Positions 17,100 through 25,625 of a DNA stretch of 64,000 nucleotides are shown here, piece after piece. The translations under genes and the position numbers were made by a program. Below the pieces are notes generated by a model. The model saw nothing but the letters and a program-made list of their open reading frames with translations. It was not told the origin of the DNA and made no database searches. The stretch is from Aequorivita aquimaris (GTDB taxonomy: Bacteria > Bacteroidota > Bacteroidia > Flavobacteriales > Flavobacteriaceae), in NCBI RefSeq assembly GCF_001573155.1, contig NZ_JRWG01000006.1, forward strand, positions 124,001 to 188,000, given 5' to 3'. Numbering within the stretch: the stretch's first letter is position 1; each line of letters starts with the position of its first letter.

Positions 17100-18143
17100 C
17101 TAAAACCGAATGTGCGGAAACCGTTTTTGAATCTCCCTAATTTTTAATTGAAGTTTTTCCGAAAACTGAAGGTGTTCAGCACTATTTGGGTTGAAGGGCC
17201 TGTGATTTAAACCACTTTGAACAGCCGTAATTTCTTTTTGAAGGGTTTCGGTTTCCGAAGCAATCCACACTCGTGAAAATTTCTGCCAAATAAGCTCGAT
17301 GGCGGTGCTGTTTGGATGAAGCAGATCCTCGGCGTAAAAACGGTAATCGCGCAACTCGTCCATCATGATTTCGAAGGCAGGAAAGTAAAAGGATTTACGA
17401 TTTACGTCCCGAAAGCTATCGGGAGCCGATTTTAGATTTAAGAAGTGGTGGATCGCGGAAATCAGATGTGCTTTGCTGAGTGAATTTTCCGCGAAACCAT
17501 CTTTAATATGCCGCACGGGCGAAACGGTGTTTATAATTGTCGCGGCTAGGTTTATTGTTGAAATTTTATCGAAAATAGTTTGAAGGCTTTTTGAAATGGT
17601 TTCGATGGAAAGCAATTCCTTTTGAAAATGTTGCTTCGGAAGTTTATGGCAGTTGGCTACAATTTCGCCTGTGCTGAGCGGAGCCGAAGCACGGTCGCTG
17701 AGCGGAGCCGAAGCACGGTCGCTGAGCGGAGCCGAAGCGTCGACAGTCCTGTAAACCCACGAAGTTCCAAAAGTGAAAATGATATGCGTTGCAGAAAAGA
17801 GAGCTTTGCGAAGGTTTTGTAATGCTGAATTCAGATTCTCCAAAAATTCGTTTTTATCCAAAGCCGAAAGCTCGGAATGCACGTCAAAACATTTCCAAAC
17901 TTCGTTGTGCTGAAAAATATCTTCTTCCGAAAATGATACGTCATCAATTGCGCGAACAATCAGTTTTTCAATCGATACAGGATTGAAAATTACCCCAAAC
18001 GGATTTTGTAGATTTTGGAATTTATAAAAATCAAACTTCCCTCCAATATTTTCCGAAAAACAGCTTCCCATCAAAAGGATTTTGGAGGAATAATCTATTT
18101 GATTTTCTTCAGGTTTTAAAGATATTTCGGTTTGGAGCTTCAT
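17100..18143 (-). CDS. GSCFA domain-containing protein
   Basis: 347 residues. Named motif GSCFSENIGGK near the N-terminus (about residues 25-35), with FGVIFNP, FTFGTSWVYR and SPVRHIKDGFAENSLSKAHL, as expected of the SGNH/GDSL-related GSCFA family. A putative cytoplasmic hydrolase; substrate unknown. Start set at 18143 (MKLQTEISLKPEE); an upstream in-frame ATG would translate a CTCTGCG repeat and is not credible. An internal 66-nt insertion (17673-17738) encodes the tandem octapeptide DRASAPLS. Confidence 0.85.
   Translation of the reverse strand: MKLQTEISLKPEENQIDYSSKILLMGSCFSENIGGKFDFYKFQNLQNPFGVIFNPVSIEKLIVRAIDDVSFSEEDIFQHNEVWKCFDVHSELSALDKNEFLENLNSALQNLRKALFSATHIIFTFGTSWVYRTVDASAPLSDRASAPLSDRASAPLSTGEIVANCHKLPKQHFQKELLSIETISKSLQTIFDKISTINLAATIINTVSPVRHIKDGFAENSLSKAHLISAIHHFLNLKSAPDSFRDVNRKSFYFPAFEIMMDELRDYRFYAEDLLHPNSTAIELIWQKFSRVWIASETETLQKEITAVQSGLNHRPFNPNSAEHLQFSEKLQLKIREIQKRFPHIRF
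17673..17738. repeat. 24-bp tandem repeat inside the GSCFA gene
   Basis: Two complete 24-bp units and a partial third. The unit starts GCTGAGCGGAGCCGAAGC and ends ACGGTC. The period is a multiple of three, so the reading frame is preserved and the protein gains ASAPLSDR units between TVD and TGEIVANC. The word resembles the CGACTGCGCTCAGG intergenic palindromes elsewhere in the window. Confidence 0.8.
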
Positions 18144-18159
18144 ATTAAGTTTTAAAAAT

Positions 18160-18220
18160 CTCTGCGTTCTCTGCAACTTTGCGGTGTAATTTTTACCGCA
18201 GAGGCGCAGAGGGGGCAAAG
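18160..18220. repeat. CTCTGCG-family palindromic repeat, copy 2
   Basis: Arms CTCTGCGTTCTCTGC and GCAGAGGCGCAGAG around a loop with GTGTAATTTTTAC. Lies between alaS and the GSCFA gene. Confidence 0.8.
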
Positions 18221-18233
18221 AATAAAGAAACTG

Positions 18234-20846
18234 TTACCTAAGAAAATCTTTCGCTTTTTCCAAGGCCTCCTTAATTCCCGCTGGATTCTTCCCTCCCGCA
18301 GTGGCAAAGAAAGGCTGTCCGCCGCCGCCGCCTTGAATGTATTTTCCAAGTTCGCGGACGATTTTTCCCGCATCCAGATTTTTATCGGCAGCCAATTCTT
18401 TTGAAATATAACAGGCAAGCAACGCTTTTCCATCGTGATCGGCGCCAAAAACTAAAAATAGATTCTCGGTTTCACCGCCCATTTCAAACGCCAAATCCTT
18501 CATTCCGCCAGCATCGAGGTCTATTTTTTTTGCAAGGAAATTGATTCCGTTTATTACTTCAATTTCAGCTTTTAATTCGCCTTTTAGATTCTTGGCTTTA
18601 TCCTTCAACAATTGCTGAATCTGTTTTTGCAAGGCACTGTTTTCTTCCTGCAGACTTTCCACAGCTTTCAACGGATTCTGTGCGTTGTTCAACGCTTTTT
18701 GAAGCGAAGCAAACGATTCACTTCTATCAATAAAATATTGTTTAGCAGCATCGCCCGTAATCGCTTCAATCCTTCTGATTCCCGAGGCAACCGCGCCTTC
18801 GGAAGTAATGATGAAATGCCAAATATCGTTTGTATTCGGCACGTGCGTTCCCCCGCAAAGTTCCATCGATTTTCCAAATTTTATCGCGCGCACGCTATCG
18901 CCGTATTTTTCGCCGAAAAGCGCAATGGCACCTTCGTCTATGGCCTGCTGGTATGGAATATTTCGTCGTTCTTCCAAAGCAATTCCCTCGCGAATTCGGG
19001 CGTTTACAAAATCCTCAACCTGTTTCAGTTCCTCATCGGTCACTTTTGCGAAATGTGAAAAGTCGAACCGCAAATTCCGGCTGTGGACCATACTCCCTTT
19101 TTGGGTAACGTGTTCGCCCAAAATGTTGCGCAGGCCTTGGTGCAGCAAGTGGGTTGCGGTATGGTTGGCCGCGGTACGGTTTCGCTGTTTTTCGTCCACT
19201 ACGGCCACAAACGTACCCTCCAAGTTTCGCGGAAGCGTTTTTGTGAAATGGATTATTAGATTGTTCTCCTTTTTGGTGTCAACGATATAAGTAATGCCGC
19301 CATCGGCAGCTTTTAAATAGCCTTTATCGCCTACTTGGCCGCCGCCTTCGGGATAGAACGGAGTTAGGTTGAAAACAAGCTGGTACATTTCGCCCTCCTT
19401 TTTGCTCTCTACCTTGCGGTATTTTGTAATCCGCACTTGGGTGTCCAAGGTATCGTAGCCCACAAATTCCTCCACATCATCTTTTTCCAGAACAATCCAG
19501 TCGCCCGTTTCCACTTTTGTTGCGGCGCGGGAGCGGTCTTTCTGTTGCTGAAGTTCGGCGTCAAATTCCTTTTCGTTCAACGAATAGCCGCGCTCACGAA
19601 GAATCAATGCCGTTAAATCTATCGGGAAGCCGAAGGTATCGTACAATTCAAACGCTTTTTTACCGGAAATTTCCTTTGAATCTGCGGTTTCGATTACGTT
19701 TTCAAGCAACACCAAACCTTGGTCCAGCGTTCGCAAAAATGATTGTTCCTCTTCGCGAATAACATTCGTGATTAAGTTCTTTTCAGTAATTAACTCCGGA
19801 AAAGCGTCGCCCATTTGCGCGCTGAGCGTTTCTACCAATTTATAAATGAAAGGCTCTTTTTTGTCCAAAAACGTAAACCCGTAACGGATGGCCCTTCTCA
19901 AAATCCTTCGTATTACATAACCGGCGCCCGTATTGCTCGGCAATTGTCCGTCTGCAATTGAAAATGCCACGGCACGAACGTGGTCTGCGATTACGCGCGT
20001 TGCAATGTCCTTTTTCTCGTCCTTTCCGTATTTTGAATTCGTAATTGCCTCAATCTCACGAATGAGCGGTGTAAAAACATCGGTATCGTAGTTGCTCTGT
20101 TTATTTTGCAAAACCATACACAAACGTTCAAAACCCATCCCGGTATCTACGTGCTGTGCAGGTAATTTTTCAAGGCTGCCGTTGGCTTTTCGGTTGAATT
20201 GCATAAAAACCAAGTTCCAGATTTCCACTACTTGCGGGTGGTCGTTATTCACCAAATCCTTCCCTGAAATTTTAGCCTTCTCTTCCGCAGAACGGATATC
20301 CACGTGAATTTCGCTACAGGGGCCGCACGGCCCTTGGTCGCCCATTTCCCAAAAATTGTCCTTTTTGTTTCCGTTTAAAATGCGGTCTTCGGGCACGAAT
20401 TGTTTCCAAAGTTCATAAGCTTCGGTATCGCGCTCCAAGCCTTCACTTTCATCGCCTTCAAAAATGGTTACGTAGAGAATTTCCTTATCAATTTTATAGA
20501 CTTCGGTCAAAAGCTCCCACGCCCATTCGATGGCTTCTTTCTTAAAATAGTCTCCAAAACTCCAGTTCCCCAACATTTCAAACATAGTGTGGTGGTAGGT
20601 GTCCATTCCCACTTCTTCGAGATCGTTGTGCTTTCCGCTTACACGCAGACATTTTTGTGTATCGGCTATGCGGTTGCTTTTTGGCTTACCATTTCCGAGG
20701 AAATATTCCTTAAATGGTGCCATCCCACTGTTTATAAACATTAGCGTTGGATCATTCTTCACGACCATAGGTGCCGAGGGAACAATGGCGTGTTGTTTCG
20801 ACTTAAAAAATTCTAAAAATTGGGAACGTATTTCCTTGGACTTCAT
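18234..20846 (-). CDS. alaS: Alanyl-tRNA synthetase
   Basis: Charges tRNA-Ala. 870 residues, normal for bacterial AlaS. Seen: the N-terminal [19 protein letters not shown], class II motif 2 region [13 protein letters not shown] and [22 protein letters not shown], the tRNA-recognition region, the editing-domain zinc motif [12 protein letters not shown] and [12 protein letters not shown], and the C-terminal DHHA1 domain ending in [15 protein letters not shown]. Divergent from the M23 peptidase gene. Confidence 0.97.
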   Translation of the reverse strand: MKSKEIRSQFLEFFKSKQHAIVPSAPMVVKNDPTLMFINSGMAPFKEYFLGNGKPKSNRIADTQKCLRVSGKHNDLEEVGMDTYHHTMFEMLGNWSFGDYFKKEAIEWAWELLTEVYKIDKEILYVTIFEGDESEGLERDTEAYELWKQFVPEDRILNGNKKDNFWEMGDQGPCGPCSEIHVDIRSAEEKAKISGKDLVNNDHPQVVEIWNLVFMQFNRKANGSLEKLPAQHVDTGMGFERLCMVLQNKQSNYDTDVFTPLIREIEAITNSKYGKDEKKDIATRVIADHVRAVAFSIADGQLPSNTGAGYVIRRILRRAIRYGFTFLDKKEPFIYKLVETLSAQMGDAFPELITEKNLITNVIREEEQSFLRTLDQGLVLLENVIETADSKEISGKKAFELYDTFGFPIDLTALILRERGYSLNEKEFDAELQQQKDRSRAATKVETGDWIVLEKDDVEEFVGYDTLDTQVRITKYRKVESKKEGEMYQLVFNLTPFYPEGGGQVGDKGYLKAADGGITYIVDTKKENNLIIHFTKTLPRNLEGTFVAVVDEKQRNRTAANHTATHLLHQGLRNILGEHVTQKGSMVHSRNLRFDFSHFAKVTDEELKQVEDFVNARIREGIALEERRNIPYQQAIDEGAIALFGEKYGDSVRAIKFGKSMELCGGTHVPNTNDIWHFIITSEGAVASGIRRIEAITGDAAKQYFIDRSESFASLQKALNNAQNPLKAVESLQEENSALQKQIQQLLKDKAKNLKGELKAEIEVINGINFLAKKIDLDAGGMKDLAFEMGGETENLFLVFGADHDGKALLACYISKELAADKNLDAGKIVRELGKYIQGGGGGQPFFATAGGKNPAGIKEALEKAKDFLR

Positions 20847-20875
20847 TTTTTATAAAATTATGCTAAAATTAAAGG

Positions 20876-20907
20876 TTGGGCACAGTAGGAAACAATTTCT
20901 ATCTTTG
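20876..20907 (+). promoter_or_regulatory. Promoter of the M23 peptidase gene
   Basis: TTGG at 20876-20879, 20-nt spacer, TATCTTTG at 20900-20907, a full match to the TAnnTTTG -7 box. The ATG follows 62 nt later. Confidence 0.6.
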
Positions 20908-20969
20908 TAAAAACGTTACCTTTACTTCGCGCGAACAAACACCGCGCAAAAATAGCAATTTTTTAACGC

Positions 20970-21947
20970 ATGTCTAAGGTTAAATATTACTACGATAGTG
21001 AAACGCTTTCGTACCAAAAAATAGAAAAGAAAAAAGGAAGGAAACTAAAGATTTTCGCCCTGAGTCTTTTGGGAACATTACTAAGTGGTTTCTTATGGTT
21101 CTTGGTTTATATAAATCTTCCCTCAGTACAGACCCCGAAAGAGTTGGCGCTGCAGCGTGAGCTGAACAATATGGAGCTTCAGTTTGAACTTTTGAACAAA
21201 AAAATGGAGCAGGCACAGGCCGTGCTTGCCGAGGTTGAGGAGCGGGACAACAATCTTTACCGTGTATATTTTGAATCAAATCCAATTCCGGAGGAACAGC
21301 GTAGGGCAGGTTTTGGAGGGATAAACCGCTACAAGGATTTGGAAGGGTTTAATAATTCAAAATTGATTATCAATACAACCCGAAACCTCGATATCTTGAC
21401 CAAACAGATTGTTGTTCAGTCAAAATCTTTAGACGAAATAGCGAGACTTGCAGAAGAAAAAGAAAAACTTTTGGCGGCAATTCCCGCCATTCAGCCAGTA
21501 AAAAATGAAGACCTAACGCGAATGGCATCAGGTTATGGTTACAGAACCGATCCATTTACAAAGGCTAGAAAGTTTCACTACGGAATGGATTTTACAGCAC
21601 CCCGAGGAACACCTGTATATGCCACCGGAGACGGCAAAGTTACACGTGCTGACAATACTGCGACGGGCTACGGAAACCACGTGGTGATTGACCACGGCTA
21701 TGGCTATGAAAGTCTGTATGGACATTTGTACAAATACAATGTGCGCCCAGGGCAAAAAGTGCAGCGCGGCGACATTATAGGTTTTGTGGGAAGCACCGGA
21801 AGAAGCGAGGCCCCGCACTGCCATTACGAAGTTTTCAAGGATGGCGAACGCATTAATCCGATTAATTTTTACTACGGAAGTTTGACTGCGGAAGAATTTG
21901 CAGAAATCTTGAGAAAATCACAGGAAGAAAACCAATCTTTAGATTAA
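20970..21947 (+). CDS. M23 family metallopeptidase (peptidoglycan endopeptidase)
   Basis: 325 residues. Short cytoplasmic N-terminus, one transmembrane helix (about 29-49), a coiled coil (about 57-95), then a LytM/M23 domain (about 185-300) with zinc ligands His203 and Asp207 (FHYGMDFTAP) and His285 (APHCHYEVF), plus His252 (LYGHL). All catalytic residues are present, so it is likely an active DD- or LD-endopeptidase at the inner membrane facing the periplasm. It starts a rightward run with merR and lemA. Confidence 0.92.
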   Translation: MSKVKYYYDSETLSYQKIEKKKGRKLKIFALSLLGTLLSGFLWFLVYINLPSVQTPKELALQRELNNMELQFELLNKKMEQAQAVLAEVEERDNNLYRVYFESNPIPEEQRRAGFGGINRYKDLEGFNNSKLIINTTRNLDILTKQIVVQSKSLDEIARLAEEKEKLLAAIPAIQPVKNEDLTRMASGYGYRTDPFTKARKFHYGMDFTAPRGTPVYATGDGKVTRADNTATGYGNHVVIDHGYGYESLYGHLYKYNVRPGQKVQRGDIIGFVGSTGRSEAPHCHYEVFKDGERINPINFYYGSLTAEEFAEILRKSQEENQSLD

Positions 21948-22036
21948 ATTCCAAAAAACAAAAACCAAATTCCAAAAAATTAAAATTAATCACTGATAAC
22001 CCTTAACCTTTAACTCTCAACATTTAACCAAAACAA
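21948..22036. repeat. Degenerate word arrays between the M23 and MerR genes
   Basis: Two adjacent arrays: ATTCCAAAAAACAAAAACCA-type words (21948-21985), then CCCTTAACCTTTAACTCTCA-type words (22002-22027). No gene or hairpin of note. Confidence 0.5.
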
Positions 22037-22366
22037 ATGCACATAGACCTACCCGAAAAACTGTATTACGGCATTGGCGAAGTAGCCGAAGCTTTCGGCG
22101 TGAATACCTCGCTGATACGTTTTTGGGAAAAGGAATTTGATGTATTGAAGCCAAAGAAAAACGCCAAAGGCAACCGAAAGTTTACCCCGCAGGACATCAA
22201 AAATCTGGAACTCATCTACCATTTGGTGAAAGAACGCGGGTTTACGCTGGAAGGCGCAAAAATCCATTTAAAGGAAAACAAACAAAAAACACTGGACCGG
22301 TTTGAGATTATCCGCAAGCTGGAGTCGGTAAAAGCAGAACTTTTAAAAATCAAGGAACAACTTTAA
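22037..22366 (+). CDS. MerR family transcriptional regulator
   Basis: 109 residues: a winged helix-turn-helix (YYGIGEVAEAFGVNTSLIRF, then WEKEF, about residues 9-35), wing RKFTPQDIKNLELIYHLVKE, then a C-terminal dimerisation coiled coil. No effector domain, so a small ligand-independent MerR-type DNA-binding protein. Located 13 nt before lemA and likely cotranscribed with it; target genes unknown. Confidence 0.88.
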   Translation: MHIDLPEKLYYGIGEVAEAFGVNTSLIRFWEKEFDVLKPKKNAKGNRKFTPQDIKNLELIYHLVKERGFTLEGAKIHLKENKQKTLDRFEIIRKLESVKAELLKIKEQL

Positions 22367-22379
22367 AACCAATCGCATC

Positions 22380-22988
22380 ATGAAAAAATGGTTACCCATC
22401 ATTATTATCCTCGGCCTAATTTTAATTATTGGAGGTTATTTGGCCAGCCTTAACAACAAACTCGTGGAATTGGACCAAAAGGCCACTGCCCAGTGGGCCA
22501 ATGTGGAAAGCTCTTACCAGCGCCGGGCAGACCTTATTCCAAACATTGTGAGCACTGCAAAGGGCTATGCCGAGTTTGAACAGGAAACTTTGGTTGCCGT
22601 TACCGAGGCCAGAAGCAAAGCCACTTCCATAAACATTGACCCTTCAAATATTACCCCAGAACAACTTGCGCAATATCAACAAGCGCAGGCAGGCGTAACC
22701 TCTGCCCTTTCGCGATTGTTGGCCGTTTTTGAAAGATACCCCGATTTAAAGGCGAATGAAAATTTCAAGGAATTGATTAACGAACTGGAACGCACCGAAA
22801 ACCGCATCAACGTGGAGCGTAACAGGTTTAACGAAGAAGCGCGACTGTTCAATACCGAAATACATAAATTCCCAACCAAGCTTTTCGCAGGAATGTTGGG
22901 CTTCCACGAAAAAGCATATTTCAAAGCCGATGCCGGCAGCGAAAAAGCCCCGGAAGTAAATTTTGATGACCTGGGAAAAGATGATTAA
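22380..22988 (+). CDS. LemA family protein
   Basis: 202 residues with one N-terminal transmembrane helix (about 4-23) and the LemA helical domain (VELDQKATAQWANVESSYQR, RADLIPNIVSTAKGYAEFE). LemA proteins are membrane-anchored helical-bundle proteins of unclear function, often beside TPM-domain genes as here (two follow). The C-terminal tail ends in an acidic DDLGKDD. Confidence 0.93.
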   Translation: MKKWLPIIIILGLILIIGGYLASLNNKLVELDQKATAQWANVESSYQRRADLIPNIVSTAKGYAEFEQETLVAVTEARSKATSINIDPSNITPEQLAQYQQAQAGVTSALSRLLAVFERYPDLKANENFKELINELERTENRINVERNRFNEEARLFNTEIHKFPTKLFAGMLGFHEKAYFKADAGSEKAPEVNFDDLGKDD

Positions 22989-23099
22989 AAAACCCAAAAA
23001 GATTTGAGATTTGGGACAAGCGACGAAAAAGAGATTCTTTATATAAAACTCAAAGATCTGGGTCTCAAGTCTCAAGTCTAACATCTAACATCTAAAAAA
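22989..23099. repeat. Degenerate word array between lemA and the first TPM gene
   Basis: Left arm AGATTTGAGATTTGGGAC, right arm with CTCAAAG, GTCTCAAGTCTCAAGTCTAA and CATCTAACATCTAA, partly inverted to the left arm. The array runs up to the next start codon. Confidence 0.55.
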
Positions 23100-23561
23100 A
23101 TGTCTAAAGTTGAAGATTTTCTAACTTCGGAAGAAGAAGGCGCCATTATTGAAGCCATTCGCACTGCCGAAAAAAACACCTCGGGCGAAATACGCGTGCA
23201 TTTGGAACCCTCTTCCATTTCCGCAGAAGAACCAAACGAACATATTGACGCCTTTGATCGCGCCGCGGAAGTTTTTGATATGCTGAATATGCACAACACC
23301 GCAGAACGCAACGGCGTGCTAATTTATGTTGCCGTAGATGACCGAACGCTCGTAATTATGGGCGACAAGGGCATCAACGATATTGTGGGCCAGAATTTTT
23401 GGGAAAGTACCAAAGACATCATCATTAACCATTTTAAAAATGGCGATATGAAGCAAGGTCTGGTGGAAGGAATCCTAAAAGCTGGCGAACAGTTGAAGAA
23501 ACATTTTCCATATAAAAAAGACGATAAAAACGAATTGCCGGATGATATTTCCGTGGGGTGA
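23100..23561 (+). CDS. TPM domain-containing protein (cytosolic/peripheral form)
   Basis: 153 residues. TPM domain core LTSEEEGAIIEAIRTAEKNT, GEIRVHLE, NGVLIYVAVDDRTLVIMGD and KGINDIVGQNFWES. No signal peptide or membrane helix. TPM domains are linked to membrane and photosystem quality control and phosphatase-like activity; the LemA-TPM-TPM trio is a recurrent cluster, which suggests a joint envelope function. Confidence 0.88.
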   Translation: MSKVEDFLTSEEEGAIIEAIRTAEKNTSGEIRVHLEPSSISAEEPNEHIDAFDRAAEVFDMLNMHNTAERNGVLIYVAVDDRTLVIMGDKGINDIVGQNFWESTKDIIINHFKNGDMKQGLVEGILKAGEQLKKHFPYKKDDKNELPDDISVG

Positions 23562-23665
23562 TTCAGTATTCAGTCGCAGTATTCAGTAAACAGTAAAAAA
23601 GAATTTTGAAATAATTTCTTCAAATACAAAATCCCTCGCTTATAAACTTTTAAACCCATAAACTT
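23562..23665. repeat. Degenerate word arrays upstream of the second TPM gene
   Basis: An array of ATTCAGTATTCAGT/AAACAGTAAA words (23562-23600) is followed by TATAAACTTTTAAACCCATA-type words (23639-23675). The second array runs into the 5' end of the next gene, where the start codon is expected. Confidence 0.55.
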
Positions 23666-24460
23666 ATAAACTTTTTATTTAAATATTACTTTTTACTGTT
23701 GCTTGTAGCAATCGGTTTTTTCTCCGAAAATGTTTCGGCCCAGTATGAAATTCCGCCGAAACCTGAAAAGCAGACCTCTCTTTACGATTATATCGACCTG
23801 CTTACGCCGTCCCAAAAAAGTGCGTTGGAAAGTAAGCTGGTTCGCTATGCGGATTCTACCTCCACTCAGATCGTCTGTATTATTATCGGTTCAACAAACG
23901 GCGAGGACATTTCTATGCTCGGTGCTGAATGGGGCCAAAAATGGGGAATTGGGCAAAAAGAAGAAGGTAACGGAATTGTAATCACCCTCGCAAAGGACGA
24001 CCGCAAAGTTGACATAAACACCGGCTACGGTATTGAATACCGTATTACCGATTTAATGTCGGAACGCATCATCAATCGGATTATGATTCCTGAATTTAAG
24101 GAAGGAAATTATTACGAAGGCCTCGACAAAGGCAGCGACGCCATCTTTGCGGCGCTGAAAGGAGAATTTAAGGAAGACCGCGATTTTGGAAAAAAGGACG
24201 GAACGCCCATCCCCTTTTTCATAATTTTCATCTTTATCATTATCATCATTGCGCTTATGCGAAAAGGAGGGCGCGGCGGTAAAGGTGGAGGCGGCGGAAG
24301 CTTGCTGGACATTATTGTGCTAAGCAGCCTTGGCCGCGGAGGTTTTGGCGGTGGCGGCGGAAGCTTCGGCGGTGGCGGAAGTTTTGGCGGCGGAGGAGGC
24401 TTTGGCGGCGGTTTCGGCGGAGGAGGCTTCGGCGGAGGCGGCGCTAGTGGGGGTTGGTAA
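23666..24460 (+). CDS. TPM domain protein with glycine-rich tail (YgcG family)
   Basis: About 264 residues if started at the ATA codon at 23666. The signal peptide reads xNFLFKYYFLLLLVAIGFFS..ENVSAQ, followed by the TPM domain (LYDYIDLLTPSQKSALESKL, then QIVCIIIGSTNGEDI, VDINTGYGIEYRITD), a transmembrane helix (IPFFIIFIFIIIIIALM) and a Gly/Phe-rich repeat tail of about 55 residues ending GGW. No ATG or GTG starts the frame: the first accepted alternative is TTG at 23699, which would cut the signal peptide to a short, uncharged stub. The original ATG may have been lost to the TATAAACTT repeat, or an unusual start is used. Confidence 0.8.
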   Translation: MNFLFKYYFLLLLVAIGFFSENVSAQYEIPPKPEKQTSLYDYIDLLTPSQKSALESKLVRYADSTSTQIVCIIIGSTNGEDISMLGAEWGQKWGIGQKEEGNGIVITLAKDDRKVDINTGYGIEYRITDLMSERIINRIMIPEFKEGNYYEGLDKGSDAIFAALKGEFKEDRDFGKKDGTPIPFFIIFIFIIIIIALMRKGGRGGKGGGGGSLLDIIVLSSLGRGGFGGGGGSFGGGGSFGGGGGFGGGFGGGGFGGGGASGGW

Positions 24461-24471
24461 ATCTAACTTAG

Positions 24472-25431
24472 TTAACCCATTTCCTCAACAAATTCAAAAG
24501 CCCGTACTACCGAATACGGATGATGTGAATATTTAGGCGGAAAGGCGCAATGCCCTCCGTGGGCAGGGGTTTCCAAAAACAGATAATCGTGGGCCTTGGC
24601 CATTTCCACGGGATGGTCTTTTGTCCCCAGAATTGGGTCGTCCCAAGCATTGATTACTAACAACGGCAATTTTATTCCTGCAACTGAATTTCCCGGAGAA
24701 GCATTCAGATAATAATCGTCTAAATCGCTGTAGCCACCGTGCACGGGAATGATGAACCGGGTCACAACATCATCAAAATTTTTGATGTATTTGGCAGCAT
24801 CTGCAGGAACGGCATCGGGAAACTGGATGGTTTTTGCGGCTATCTTCGATTTTACCTTTCCTATAAACCGTCGCTGATAAATTTTACTGAGCCCGCTTTG
24901 CAATTTTTCGGCACTCGACCGTAACTGGAAAGGAGCCGAAATGGCTACCGCGGCCTTTACTTCCACTGGAATTTCACGCTTCCCCAAATAATTCATAATC
25001 TGGTCACCTCCCAAAGAAAAACCAACTAAGAAAATTTTGGTAAAACCGTTTTGCGCCACATGTTTTACTACATATTCCAAATCTTCTATGGAGGCGTGGT
25101 GGTACAATTGGGGCAATAAATTCATCTGGCCGCCACAACTGCGGTTATTCCACGCGAAAACCGAATAGCCTTTTTCAAGAAAATAATTGGCGCATACGTT
25201 ATTGTAATTTTTTCTGGAATTCCCCTCAAGCCCGTGGCAAAGAATCACTGCCTTTTGTGAATCCTGCAACTTATAATCCAGCAGCAGAAAATCGGCATCG
25301 GGCAATATCAGCTTTTTTCGGTCATAATCTGGCGGTCCAAATTTCCGGATGACCCCCGAATAGATGGTGGAAATATGCCCATTATGAAAAATGGGGTCTG
25401 GCCGGTATGTGGATTTTTCCAGATAAGGCAT
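24472..25431 (-). CDS. Alpha/beta hydrolase, YheT family
   Basis: 319 residues. N-terminal RPDPIFHNGHISTIYSGVIR typical of YheT/EMB8-like hydrolases, oxyanion region ILCHGLEGNSRKNY, nucleophile elbow LVGFSLGGDQIMNYLG, the catalytic Asp in INAWDDPILG and His in TPAHGGHCAF. Probably a carboxylesterase acting on lipids or medium-chain substrates. Convergent with the TPM gene, 11 nt apart. Confidence 0.9.
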   Translation of the reverse strand: MPYLEKSTYRPDPIFHNGHISTIYSGVIRKFGPPDYDRKKLILPDADFLLLDYKLQDSQKAVILCHGLEGNSRKNYNNVCANYFLEKGYSVFAWNNRSCGGQMNLLPQLYHHASIEDLEYVVKHVAQNGFTKIFLVGFSLGGDQIMNYLGKREIPVEVKAAVAISAPFQLRSSAEKLQSGLSKIYQRRFIGKVKSKIAAKTIQFPDAVPADAAKYIKNFDDVVTRFIIPVHGGYSDLDDYYLNASPGNSVAGIKLPLLVINAWDDPILGTKDHPVEMAKAHDYLFLETPAHGGHCAFPPKYSHHPYSVVRAFEFVEEMG

Positions 25432-25625
25432 GGTTTGCTACATTGTCAGAAATTTCCTTTCTCCTTAAAGATAGGATTACATTTTCGGATTCTAAAATTT
25501 ATTTGCAGCGGAAATACGTAAAAACTTATTCAAAAAAAAGATCAATCTTATTTCTTAGTTTCTGTTTACGAGATTCATTAGAAATTAAAAGTTTGTACAA
25601 GTAAAAGCTAAAAACTATACATTAA

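Noticed and set aside
18144-18218. Longer N-terminus of the GSCFA protein (start at 18218)
   Set aside because: The added residues translate a CTCTGCG palindrome, and the family N-terminus fits the ATG at 18143.
24289-24460. Glycine-codon-rich tract as a minisatellite or a second gene in another frame
   Set aside because: It encodes the Gly-rich tail typical of YgcG-type TPM proteins. The alanine-rich frame alongside is a shadow of it.
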